The notes under the pieces: model-generated
Databases searched by the model: none
Told to the model about the DNA's origin: nothing
The model's input: the letters and a program-made list of their open reading frames with translations, nothing else
Shown: piece by piece, positions 34,886 through 43,800 of the stretch
How the letters are laid out: each line of letters starts with the position of its first letter
Position numbering within the stretch: the first letter of the stretch is position 1
From: Gammaproteobacteria bacterium
Lineage (GTDB): Bacteria > Pseudomonadota > Gammaproteobacteria > SZUA-140
Reading direction: 5' to 3'
Length of the DNA: 64,000 nt
Assembly (NCBI GenBank): GCA_016218365.1
Contig: JACREF010000008.1
Location: forward strand, 62,001-126,000
Position numbers and translations under genes: made by a program

Positions 34886-35292
34886 CGGGCTGGGTTAAGT
34901 CGCTGCATGATGACTTTAAAATACGTAATCAGCGAGTCGTTATTCGGGTTCCAACTCTGAAGATGCCACGAAAACCATGTGGTGTTTCGCTGGTTAACTG
35001 TATCGCCTGGGATTGGATTGGAGTCGTTGGAAGCTTGTGGGGTAGCAGAATTTTCTAGCCTTAATCTACCCGGCTGTACCCAGAAACAGTCTGGTTGAGC
35101 TGCCGGGTAGCCTGGTGGTGCCACAAATAGGATCGTTGCATCCTTTCGGTCCCATCCGGGGGGCATTTCTATCCCCGGTACAGTAATTAAATACGAGCCA
35201 TTAGATAATGGCGTGAAACTAGGTTCCTCAACCGAGGATTTGGCACGCCAATATTTAAAAGCCTCGAACTGTTCTTCGAATAATGTCATCAA
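34882..35292 (-). CDS. E2-like conjugating protein (prokaryotic E2 family E)
   Basis: 136 residues. LFVAPPGYPAAQPDCFWV and TTWFSWHLQSWNPNNDSLITYF are the two conserved stretches of the Prok-E2_E family. The only Cys is C69, in the PDCFW stretch, and H110 is conserved in SWHLQSW. Whether C69 is the thioester Cys is not known to me. The start overlaps the stop of the modifier gene by 4 bp and the stop overlaps the E1-like start by 4 bp, showing tight co-translation. Confidence 0.85.
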   Translation of the reverse strand: MMTLFEEQFEAFKYWRAKSSVEEPSFTPLSNGSYLITVPGIEMPPGWDRKDATILFVAPPGYPAAQPDCFWVQPGRLRLENSATPQASNDSNPIPGDTVNQRNTTWFSWHLQSWNPNNDSLITYFKVIMQRLNPAR

Positions 35293-35534
35293 GCACCGAA
35301 GGTCGCTGGGGGCACCGCGTAGAAATGCTTAGCACCACGTGTTAGGTCTATGCCTTCGCCGTCCGATATAGCTCTGTCTGGATTATCCCCTTCTTCTTCA
35401 AGGAAAAGCTGATAAGTAGGATTTACTCCCGCAATTCTCTTAATGTCAGCCCCCGTCAGAGATGAGTGTTCAGTCTCATACTTCTTGGCATCGACAAAGA
35501 AGTGATACTGCTTAGGTTTTTGATGTTCACTCAT
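35289..35534 (-). CDS. Multiubiquitin-domain modifier protein
   Basis: 81 residues. YHFFVDAKKYETEHSSLTGADI, YQLFLEEEGD and GIDLTRGAKHFYAVPPATFGA follow the Multi_ubiq family with a single beta-grasp unit; many relatives have several tandem units. It ends Phe-Gly-Ala, so removal of the last Ala by the JAMM enzyme would expose a C-terminal Gly for activation (inference). It is the first gene of the operon, with GAGAGGA before ATG 35534 and an extended -10 (TGCTATGAT) at 35567-35575 on the minus strand. Confidence 0.88.
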   Translation of the reverse strand: MSEHQKPKQYHFFVDAKKYETEHSSLTGADIKRIAGVNPTYQLFLEEEGDNPDRAISDGEGIDLTRGAKHFYAVPPATFGA

Positions 35535-35645
35535 AGTGAGTCCTCTCTTTACTGATATAGTTAAATATCATAGCAGTTTGAATTATATCATGGAAAAAGC
35601 ATACGCATTTTGACATAAGAATTACTGTTCCCTCAATTTTGCCCC
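35535..35645 (-). promoter_or_regulatory. Promoter region of the ubiquitin-like operon
   Basis: AT-rich. On the minus strand TATAAT (near 35590) and an extended -10 TGCTATGAT (35567-35575) lie upstream of the AGAGAGGA ribosome site. No intrinsic terminator separates it from the HTH gene, so read-through from that side is possible. Confidence 0.55.
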
Positions 35646-35879
35646 TCATTCCAGGTCCAAAAAATGAACAATCCTTGGCATCAGCCCAGCCATCGGGTCA
35701 GTTTTTCCTTTCTCCCAATTTAAGACAGTAAATGAGGCAACCCCTAATATTTCACTCACTTCCTTCTGGGTAAGGCCAAGTTCCAGCCGCCGCTTCTTGA
35801 TGTGCTCCCCCAAGGTCCGTGGCTCAAAATCAGTTTCCTTTGGTTTCAATGCCTTAAGGCGCACAGGGAGGTATGGCAA
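35646..35879 (-). CDS. XRE-type helix-turn-helix module, separated C-terminal part of the recombinase gene
   Basis: 77 codons if TTG 35879 is the start. TLGEHIKKRRLELGLTQKEV, ILGVASFTVLNWEKGKTDP and MPRIVHFLDLE form a Cro/XRE helix-turn-helix. Its frame is open to attR and beyond. Joined at attP it continues in frame from codon 513 of the left-edge recombinase via the six codons HRRVAF. In the integrated state there is no good start site, so expression is uncertain. It lies 111 bp upstream of the ubiquitin-like operon in the same direction. Confidence 0.8.
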   Translation of the reverse strand: MPYLPVRLKALKPKETDFEPRTLGEHIKKRRLELGLTQKEVSEILGVASFTVLNWEKGKTDPMAGLMPRIVHFLDLE

Positions 35880-35905
35880 GAAGGCAACGCGTCTATGCCC
35901 ATGCG
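35875..35905. other. attR junction
   Basis: Element DNA GGCAACGCGTCTA (35883-35895) meets the core TG (35896-35897) and then comM codons. GGCAAC is the inverse of GTTGCC at the left end. Coordinates follow from alignment of the host codons with the ComM family. Confidence 0.85.
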
Positions 35906-36381
35906 GTTATCTCGGACATCCGCACGGACAGTGCCATTGCACCGTCGAGCAGGTCCAGCGTTATCGCGGCCGGCTGTCCGGTCCGTTGCTCGACCGTATC
36001 GACATGCATGTCGAGGTGCCGGCACTGAGCGGCGGCCTGTATACCGGAGGGGGTGGCGAGACCAGCGCCGCGGTGCGCGATCGGGTGCTGCGCGCCCGCA
36101 ACCTGCAATGGCAGCGCAGCCGTCTGGTCAACAGCCAGCTGCCGCCGCGCGAGATCCGCCAGCACTGCGCGCTGGCGGACAAGGAACAGATGACGCTGGA
36201 GCATGCCTGTGATTCACTGGGGCTGTCGGCACGCGCCCATCAGCGGATATTGAAACTGGCGCGCACCATCGCCGACCTGGAGGGCAGCGCTGCGATCCAG
36301 AAGCATCACCTGCTGGAGGCAATCAGCTATCGCCGTCTCGACCGCCGGCCACGCCATATGCTGGCCGGTCAGCAGGCCTGA
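35896..36381 (+). pseudogene. comM: comM/yifB 3' part
   Basis: This encodes CPCGYLGHPHGQCHC, VQRYRGRLSGPLLDRIDMHV and the C-terminal Mg-chelatase-like domain (LPPREIRQHCALADKEQ ... ARTIADLEGSAAIQKHHL), ending with a normal stop. It has no own start; the frame upstream is antisense to the HTH gene. Together with 1-495 it rebuilds an uninterrupted gene. The host strain likely lacks ComM function while the element is in place (inference). Confidence 0.93.
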
Positions 36382-36384
36382 GCG

Positions 36385-36834
36385 TTATTTGTTGACCAGG
36401 GTCTTGATGGTATGTGACTGGATCGTGTAATCACCGCCGTCCAGCCCTTTGAACAGCGTCACCAGTTCAAAGCTGTCCTTCAGCTCGTTATGTACCGAGA
36501 TCCGCACCACATACAAGCGGCCGCTGTATACCGTGTTGATCTCGACACCCTTGACCTGATAACTGATCAATGCACCGTAGTCGGTGCGCCGCTGCTCCAG
36601 CAGCGCCTGCCACTTCAGGTGCTGGTCATCGGGGTAGAAGGCGGTCGCCTGCGCGATATCGCCGGCCTGGAGCGCCCGATAATAGGCGTTGATCAGCGCG
36701 CTGGTCTGCTGATCATCCACTGTGCCCTGCTGACGCCCGGACGGAGAACAGCCCGGCAGGGACAACACCAGCAGCATGGTCAGGCCGGCAACCAACAGGC
36801 GGCAGGCACTACGGTCAGATAGGATTTGTCTCAT
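36385..36834 (-). CDS. Putative lipoprotein
   Basis: 149 residues from ATG 36834, overlapping the globin gene by 20 bp. The signal peptide LLVAGLTMLLVLSLPGC ends in a lipobox (LPGC), so it should be lipidated and placed in the periplasm or outer membrane. The rest (ALINAYYRALQAGDIAQATA ... DYTIQSHTIKTLVNK) has the NTF2-like/DUF4878 pattern of small alpha+beta lipoproteins. No function known. Confidence 0.7.
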   Translation of the reverse strand: MRQILSDRSACRLLVAGLTMLLVLSLPGCSPSGRQQGTVDDQQTSALINAYYRALQAGDIAQATAFYPDDQHLKWQALLEQRRTDYGALISYQVKGVEINTVYSGRLYVVRISVHNELKDSFELVTLFKGLDGGDYTIQSHTIKTLVNK

Positions 36835-37252
36835 GGGCACCTGCCAGCCCCTGCATCATTGCAGGGATGACAATTGTATCAAACAACCGCCGCCAGTGTT
36901 GCTCCTCTGTGGCGCTCCAGCTGACCCCGACAACACTCCCCAGCTCCTCAATAAACACGTCGCGGAACCGCTCCAGATCGTTGCGCTGCAGCCGAAACCC
37001 CTGGTGCTGGATCCCGATATAACGGAGGTTGGCTTGAACAACTGCGGCCTGATCGATGCCCATCAGCAGACTCAGGGTCTCGATCATGTTCCGGCTGCGC
37101 TGCGCGGCTGAGGGCGGGAACAGCGCCCGGTAATCAGGGTAGCGCTCGAACAAGCCCTGATAAAATCGGTCTATAAAGGCCTCCTGCCTGTCCGCCAGGG
37201 CGTTCCAGGTACGCCTGGCCAGATCAACGCCTGCCTTGTTCTGCACGTCCAT
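36815..37252 (-). CDS. Single-domain globin
   Basis: 145 residues. ARRTWNALADRQEAFIDRFY, LFERYPDYRALFPP and LRYIGIQHQGFRLQRNDLERF follow the globin helices, with the proximal His in IQHQG. It is a bacterial globin, probably binding haem and O2 or NO; no reductase domain is attached. hemE (haem synthesis) lies two genes away, probably by chance. Confidence 0.82.
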   Translation of the reverse strand: MDVQNKAGVDLARRTWNALADRQEAFIDRFYQGLFERYPDYRALFPPSAAQRSRNMIETLSLLMGIDQAAVVQANLRYIGIQHQGFRLQRNDLERFRDVFIEELGSVVGVSWSATEEQHWRRLFDTIVIPAMMQGLAGAHETNPI

Positions 37253-37466
37253 CCTGGCCCCCCGTATGGTCAGCAGATGATTACAGTATCCCGTCTTTGG
37301 GCGGCTTCATATAACCCGAAAGGATTATCAGGATGCCCGATCACCAATCGGGCCAAACCCTGCTGCAGCTGATTATTTACGATGGATAACAACCGCGCAT
37401 CGGTCATGTGACTGAGAACACACCAGAACCTTGACCTGCCGGTACACTTTCAGGACGGCAGGACGG

Positions 37467-38378
37467 TCAGACCGGAAACCCCTGCGCCCGCAGCGCCTGC
37501 TTGGCCTGCAATGCAGTCAGCGCCATGTCGAGCTCGTATTCCCAGTCATACAGACCGCTGTCAAACGGCGCCGGCCGGACATCGATACCGTGGAACGGCG
37601 TCGCGGCATAGACCTTGACGTGGCGCAGCTCCTCAATGGACGGCGTCAGGTCGGCCCATACCTCGTGCAGCAGGTTGTCGGGACGGGTGATCGACCACTC
37701 GGCGATCAGCGCGTAGTCCGCCGGCAGTTCGCGGAAGGCCTGCGGTGTGCCGGTCTGCGGCAACCCGCTCGCGGTATCGACATGGTCGGTATGGATGAAG
37801 ATGATCAGCTTGGGCCGGCGCTGAATGATCTGCGGCGTGACATTGACCCCGGCCGGCATCCAGGCCGAGAACACGACATCAAACTCCTCGCCGATGTCGG
37901 CCAGCGTGCCGTCGCGGAACTGATAGCAGAACGGATCATGAAACTCGGCAATCTGGTTCGGCTTGCCGCCCGGTTGACGCAGACCGGTGACCGCGACACC
38001 TTCACGTGCCAGCAGGCTGCCGATGAAACCGTTGCCCGGATGCAGGTCCAGCACCCGCGGCTGCTCGCCGAGCTGACGGATGCAATAGGCAAGCTGATGC
38101 AGCTCGCCGCGCAACGGATAAAACGGCGCCACGGTATGGGCAAAACGCGCCGGATCACGGTCGGGATTGCTGAAGATCAGCGCATGCAGCGGCAGGTCAC
38201 GGATCCGCTCCTCGAACGGGCGGCTGGCATCCCAGGCCGGATGTTCGCGCTGCTGCATCGCGACGATGCGATTGAACATCGCATCGGTGAAGGTCTCCAT
38301 GTGACGCAGCTTCTCGAATTCCGGGCGGAACACCGACCCGGCCACTGGCGCTTGCATGTCGCTGTCATGGCTGCTCAT
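37467..38378 (-). CDS. SAM-methyltransferase-like protein
   Basis: 303 residues. [20 protein letters not shown] is a motif-I-like glycine loop, with [12 protein letters not shown] and [12 protein letters not shown] at later positions of a Rossmann methyltransferase. It overlaps the hemE stop by 4 bp, so it belongs to the gltBD-hemE run. Substrate unknown; it may be a degenerate enzyme. Confidence 0.62.
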   Translation of the reverse strand: MSSHDSDMQAPVAGSVFRPEFEKLRHMETFTDAMFNRIVAMQQREHPAWDASRPFEERIRDLPLHALIFSNPDRDPARFAHTVAPFYPLRGELHQLAYCIRQLGEQPRVLDLHPGNGFIGSLLAREGVAVTGLRQPGGKPNQIAEFHDPFCYQFRDGTLADIGEEFDVVFSAWMPAGVNVTPQIIQRRPKLIIFIHTDHVDTASGLPQTGTPQAFRELPADYALIAEWSITRPDNLLHEVWADLTPSIEELRHVKVYAATPFHGIDVRPAPFDSGLYDWEYELDMALTALQAKQALRAQGFPV

Positions 38379-39451
38379 GCCGGGCGGCTCCTGTGATAGG
38401 GCGGGCTCAGCTGATGGACCGCATCGATGAACGCAGTGACACGTTCCGGGTCGACATGCGGGTGGATGCCATGACCGAGGTTGAACACATGACCCGTGCC
38501 GTGACCGAAATCGCCCAGGATGGTGGCGACCTCATCACGGATCCGCTGCGGTGAGGCATACAGCACACAGGGATCCATATTGCCCTGCAGCGCAACCTGC
38601 TGCCCGACGCGGCGCCGGATGTCACCGATGTTGACGGTCCAGTCGACGCCCAGCGCATCACAACCACTGGCTGCCATATCCTCGATCCAGCCGCCGCCAC
38701 CCTTGGTGAACAGGATCACCGGCACCTGCCGGCCCTCGGCATGGCGGGTCACACCGGCGACGATCTGCGTCATGTAGCGCAAGGAAAATTCCTGGTAATC
38801 GCGCGGCGTCAGTGTGCCGCCCCAGGTGTCGAACACCATCACTGCCTGGGCGCCGGCAGCGATCTGCGCATTCAGATATTCGATGACACTGCGTGCCAGG
38901 ATGTCCAGCAGGCGATGCATCAGCGCCGGCTGTTCGAACATCATGCCCTTGACCTGGGAGAACTCCTTGCTGCCACCGCCCTCGACCATATAGGTGGCCA
39001 AGGTCCACGGACTGCCGGAGAAACCGATCAGCGGCACCCGTCCGGCAAGTTCGCGGCGGATGACCCGCACCGCATCGATGACATAACGCAGGTTGTGCTC
39101 CGGATCCGGCACCCCGAGCGCAGCGACGTCGGCCGCGCTGCGCACCGGCTTGGCAAACTGCGGTCCCTCGCCGGTATTGAAGCTCAGGCCCAGCCCCATC
39201 GCATCGGGCACGGTCAGGATGTCGGAGAACAGGATCGCGGCATCCAGCGGATAACGCTCCAGCGGCTGTAGCGTCACCTCGCAGGCCAGGTCCGGGTTAC
39301 GGCACAGGTCCATGAAGGACCCGGCACGGGCGCGGGTGGCGCGGTATTCCGGCAGGTAACGTCCGGCCTGGCGCATCATCCATACCGGCGTCATGTCGAC
39401 GGGTTCGCGCAACAGCGCGCGCAGCAATCGATCGTTTTTCAGCGTGCTCAT
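38375..39451 (-). CDS. hemE: Uroporphyrinogen decarboxylase
   Basis: 358 residues. [29 protein letters not shown] at the N-terminus, [20 protein letters not shown] and [16 protein letters not shown] are diagnostic. It converts uroporphyrinogen III to coproporphyrinogen III in haem synthesis in the cytoplasm. Length is normal. The start overlaps the gltD stop by 4 bp. Confidence 0.98.
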   Translation of the reverse strand: MSTLKNDRLLRALLREPVDMTPVWMMRQAGRYLPEYRATRARAGSFMDLCRNPDLACEVTLQPLERYPLDAAILFSDILTVPDAMGLGLSFNTGEGPQFAKPVRSAADVAALGVPDPEHNLRYVIDAVRVIRRELAGRVPLIGFSGSPWTLATYMVEGGGSKEFSQVKGMMFEQPALMHRLLDILARSVIEYLNAQIAAGAQAVMVFDTWGGTLTPRDYQEFSLRYMTQIVAGVTRHAEGRQVPVILFTKGGGGWIEDMAASGCDALGVDWTVNIGDIRRRVGQQVALQGNMDPCVLYASPQRIRDEVATILGDFGHGTGHVFNLGHGIHPHVDPERVTAFIDAVHQLSPPYHRSRPA

Positions 39452-40890
39452 CGTGGCAGGTCTTCGCGGCCGGTCAGGAACACATCGACGGCCCGCGCCG
39501 CCTGCCGCCCCTCACGGATCGCCCACACCACCAGCGACTGGCCACGGCGCATGTCGCCAGCGGCGAACACCTTGCTCAGCGAGGTCTGATAATTTTCGGT
39601 GTTGGCCTCGACATTGCCGCGACCATCGAGTCTGACACCGGCCTGCTGCAGCAGACCGTCGTGGACCGGGTGGACAAACCCCATCGCCAGCAACACCAGA
39701 TCAGCCTTCAGGATGAATTCACTGCCGGCGATCTCGCTCATCTTCCAGTTGCCACTGCCATCCTGTTGCCAGGCGACGCGGGCCGCATGCAGTTCGCTGA
39801 CCTTGCCCGCCGTCCCGACAAACGCCCTGGTCGTCACACACCAGTCACGCTGCGCGCCCTCGGCCTGTGAACTGGAGGTGCGCATCCGGTTCGGCCAGTA
39901 GGGCCAGGTCAGCGCCTTGTCCGGATGTTCCGGTGGCTTGGGCAGGATCTCGATCTGCGTCACCGACAAGGCGCCTTGTCGGATCGAGGTACCAATACAA
40001 TCGGAACCGGTGTCACCGCCACCGATGACGATGACATGCTTGCCGGTGGCGAGCAGCGCCTCGCTGGCAGCGATGGTGTCCCCGGCGACGCGGCGATTCT
40101 GCTGCCGCAGGAAATCCATCGCGAAATGTACACCGGACAGCTCACGGCCTGCTACCGGCAGATCGCGCGGCGCCTCGGCACCGCCGCTCAGCACGATGGC
40201 GTCGAATCCGGCATCCAGCTCCTGGAACGATACATTGACGCCGACATGCTGCCTGGTGCGAAACTCCACACCCTCGGCCTGCATCTGCGCGACACGGCGA
40301 TCGATATAGTGCTTTTCCATCTTGAAATCGGGGATGCCATAGCGCAGCAGCCCGCCGATCCGATCCTGACGCTCAAACACCACCACCTGATGACCGACGC
40401 GCGCCAGTTGCTGGGCGCAGGCCAGACCCGCCGGCCCGGAGCCTACCACGGCGACGCGTTTGCCGGTCATGGTGGTCGGCGGTTGCGCGGCAACCCAGCC
40501 CTCTTCCCAACCCTTGTCGATGATCGCGCATTCAATCGACTTGATCGTCACCGGTACATCATCGATATTCAGTGTACAGGCCTCTTCACAGGGCGCCGGA
40601 CAGATGCGGCCAGTGAATTCCGGGAAGTTGTTGGTCGAATGCAACACCTCGAGCGCCTGCTGCCACTCGCCGCGAAATGTCAGATCATTCCATTCCGGGA
40701 TGATATTGTTGACCGGGCAACCGTTGTGACAAAACGGGATGCCACAATCCATGCAGCGCGCGCCCTGCTGGCTCACTTCCTTGTCGGTGGGCGCGATGAT
40801 GAATTCTTTATAATGCCTGATCCGCTCGGCGACCGGTGCGTAGCCGCGGTCACGGCGCGGGATCTCCATGAATCCTGTTGGCTTGCCCAT
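39448..40890 (-). CDS. gltD: Glutamate synthase small (beta) subunit
   Basis: 480 residues. Cys-rich N-terminal iron-sulfur region ([28 protein letters not shown]), the FAD site [17 protein letters not shown] and the NADPH site [13 protein letters not shown] are present. It passes electrons from NADPH to GltB for glutamate formation from glutamine and 2-oxoglutarate. It follows gltB by one base. Confidence 0.98.
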   Translation of the reverse strand: MGKPTGFMEIPRRDRGYAPVAERIRHYKEFIIAPTDKEVSQQGARCMDCGIPFCHNGCPVNNIIPEWNDLTFRGEWQQALEVLHSTNNFPEFTGRICPAPCEEACTLNIDDVPVTIKSIECAIIDKGWEEGWVAAQPPTTMTGKRVAVVGSGPAGLACAQQLARVGHQVVVFERQDRIGGLLRYGIPDFKMEKHYIDRRVAQMQAEGVEFRTRQHVGVNVSFQELDAGFDAIVLSGGAEAPRDLPVAGRELSGVHFAMDFLRQQNRRVAGDTIAASEALLATGKHVIVIGGGDTGSDCIGTSIRQGALSVTQIEILPKPPEHPDKALTWPYWPNRMRTSSSQAEGAQRDWCVTTRAFVGTAGKVSELHAARVAWQQDGSGNWKMSEIAGSEFILKADLVLLAMGFVHPVHDGLLQQAGVRLDGRGNVEANTENYQTSLSKVFAAGDMRRGQSLVVWAIREGRQAARAVDVFLTGREDLPR

Positions 40891-40891
40891 A

Positions 40892-43800
40892 TTACACTCC
40901 CCCCTTGCCAGCCTGCGCCTGTTGGCTGTCCTGGGTACGCTGCATGTCGAGCAGCGCGCGGCGGTAGTCGACCGGCATCACCTTGACGAATCGCGGCAGA
41001 TAGCGATTCCAGTGGTCGAGGATCTCGCGCGCCCGTGCACTGTTGGTGTAATGCAGGTGCTTTTCGATCAGCCCCTTCAGACGCAGCGCATCATAACGTG
41101 TCATATCACGGCTGACGTCCACCCGCCCATGGCTATCAAGGCCACCACTACCACTGATCTGATCGATATGATCCAGCGCCTCATCTTCTTCCTGCACCGG
41201 TTCGAGCTCGACCATCGACAGATTGCAACGCTGCTCGAAATCACCGGCCTCATCGAGCACATAGGCCACACCGCCGCTCATGCCGGCCGCAAAATTACGC
41301 CCGGTGGCGCCGAGCACCACGACGATACCTCCGGTCATGTATTCACAACCATGGTCACCGACACCCTCGACGATGGCCGTGGCCCCGGAGTTGCGCACGG
41401 CAAAGCGCTCGCCGGCCACGCCGCGGAAATAACATTCGCCGCTGATCGCGCCGTACATCACGGTATTACCGACGATGATGTTGTCCTCGGCCTTGATCGG
41501 GCATTCGGCCGGTGGATAGATGACGATGCGGCCACCGGACAGGCCCTTGCCTACATAGTCATTGGCCTCACCGCTGAGCTCGATGCTGACACCGTGGGCC
41601 AGGAAGGCGCCAAAGCTCTGGCCGGCAATGCCCTGGGCCTTGATCGAGATCGTGTCATCAGGCAGACCGGCATACCCATAACGCCCGGCCACCCGACCTG
41701 ACAGCATCGCGCCAAAGCTGCGGTCGACATTGGAGATCGGCGTCTCGATCTGCACCGCCTTGCCGGTCTCGATCGCGTCGCACGCCTGTTCGATCAGCCA
41801 GTTATCGCGCATCTTCTCCAGGCCATGGTCCTGACGCTCGCAATTATGGACCGCGACCTCCGGCCCCATCTCGACGCGATGGAACAGCCGTGAGTAATCG
41901 ATGCCGCGTGCCTTCCATTGCTGGATCGCACGCCGGGTATCGAGCAGGTCGCTGCGGCCGATCATCTCGTTGATGGTACGGAAGCCGAGCTGCGCCATCA
42001 GCTGCCGCGCCTCTTCGGCCACCATGAAGAAATAGTTGACCACATGCTCGGGCTTGCCGGTGAAGCGCTTGCGCAGCTCCGGATCCTGGGTCGCCACGCC
42101 GACCGGGCAGGTGTTCAGATGGCATTTGCGCATCATCAGACAACCTTCGACGATCAGCGGCGCGGTGGCAAAGCCAAACTCGTCGGCCCCGAGCAGCGCG
42201 CCGATGACCACATCACGGCCGGTGCGCATGCCGCCGTCGACCTGCACCGCGATGCGGCCGCGCAGCCGGTTCAACACCAGTGTCTGATGGGTCTCGGCCA
42301 GCCCGATCTCCCACGGCGAACCGGCGTGTTTGATCGAGGTCAGCGGACTGGCGCCGGTACCACCGTCATAACCGGCGATCGTCACATGATCGGCATGGGC
42401 CTTGGCAACCCCGGCCGCCACGGTACCGACGCCGACCTCGGACACCAGCTTGACGCTGATCCGTGCCCGCGGATTGACGTTCTTCAGGTCGAAGATCAGC
42501 TGCGCCAGATCCTCGATCGAATAGATATCATGATGTGGTGGTGGCGAGATCAGGCCGACACCCGGCGTGGAATGGCGCACCCGCGCGATCACGTCATTGA
42601 CCTTGTGACCCGGCAGCTGGCCGCCCTCGCCGGGTTTGGCGCCCTGTGCCATCTTGATCTGGATGTCGTCGGCATTGACCAGGTATTCGGTGGTGACACC
42701 GAAGCGGCCGGAGGCCACCTGCTTGATCGCCGAACGCATCGAATCGCCATTGGCCAGCGGCCTGAAGCGCTCGGCCTCTTCACCGCCCTCGCCGGTATTG
42801 GATTTGCCGCCGATGCGGTTCATCGCGATCGCCAGCGTCGAATGCGCCTCGTACGAGATCGAGCCGAACGACATCGCGCCGGTGGCGAAACGCTTGACGA
42901 TCGCCGCCGCCGGCTCGACCTCATCCAGCGGCACCGGCGTGCCGGCAGGCTTGATGGTGAACAGGCCACGCAACGTCAGCAGCCGTTCATTCTGTTCGTT
43001 GATCAGACGCGCGAACTCGCCGTAGGTCTTGTAGTCATTGGCACGCGTCGCATGCTGCAGCTTGGCGATGGTGTCCGGCGTCCAGACATGGGCCTCGCCG
43101 CGGATGCGGTAGGCATAGTCGCCGCCGACATCGAGCGCATCACGGTAGATCTGTTTGTGGCCATAGGCATCACCATGCCAGGCCTCGGCCTCGGCTGCGA
43201 CCTCGTCGATGCCAATCCCTTCGATCGTGGTGGCGGTGCCGGTGAAATAAGTGTCGACAAACGCCGACGACAGCCCGATCGCATCGAAGATCTGCGCGCC
43301 GCAATACGACTGATAGGTCGAGATACCCATCTTCGACATCACCTTCAGCAGGCCCTTGCCGACAGCCTTGATGAAACGCTTGTGGGCCTCGTTGGCCTCG
43401 ACATCCTTCAATGTCGTGTGACACAAATCAGTCAACGTATCGAAGGCCAGATAGGGATTGACGGCCTCGGCACCATACCCGGCCAGCACGGCAAAATGAT
43501 GGATCTCGCGCGCGGTGCCGGTCTCGACCACCAGCCCGGTCTCGGTGCGCAGGCCGCAACGCACCAGATGATGATGCACCGCCGAGGTCGCCAGCAGCGC
43601 CGGGATCGCGATCCGGGCAGCCGCCACCGCGCGATCCGACAGGATCAGGATATTGAAACCACCACGCCGCACCGCCTCCTCGGCCTGGTTGCACAACGCA
43701 TCGAGCGCCGGCGCCATGCCGGCCGCGCCCTGTGCGGCGTCATAACAGATGTCCAGCGTCCGGGTGCGGAAGGCACCGGAATGCTCGCCGATATGACGGA

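Larger units (their letters stand above)
493..35895. mobile_element. 35.4 kb integrated element in comM, serine-recombinase type
   Basis: Both edges are fixed by reconstructing comM: the left host sequence ends ATGAATCCG-TG and the right host sequence starts TG-CCCATGCGG, sharing only the dinucleotide TG, as expected from a serine integrase with a 2 bp core. The interior is AT-richer than the flanks and carries accessory genes: a recombinase at the left edge, a second recombinase, restriction-modification, IS66, VirD4-like ATPases and a ubiquitin-like operon. No relaxase, no VirB-type channel and no phage structural genes were seen. It may be an integrative element that depends on another element for transfer; I do not recognise its family. 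Confidence 0.9.

Noticed and set aside
35797-35895. Plus-strand open frame upstream of comM 3' part as a new N-terminus
   Set aside because: It is antisense to the HTH gene, with no ribosome site and no similarity to ComM.
493-35895. Autonomous conjugative element (ICE) or prophage
   Set aside because: No relaxase, VirB4/channel, capsid, terminase or portal genes were seen; VirD4-like ATPases alone are not enough.
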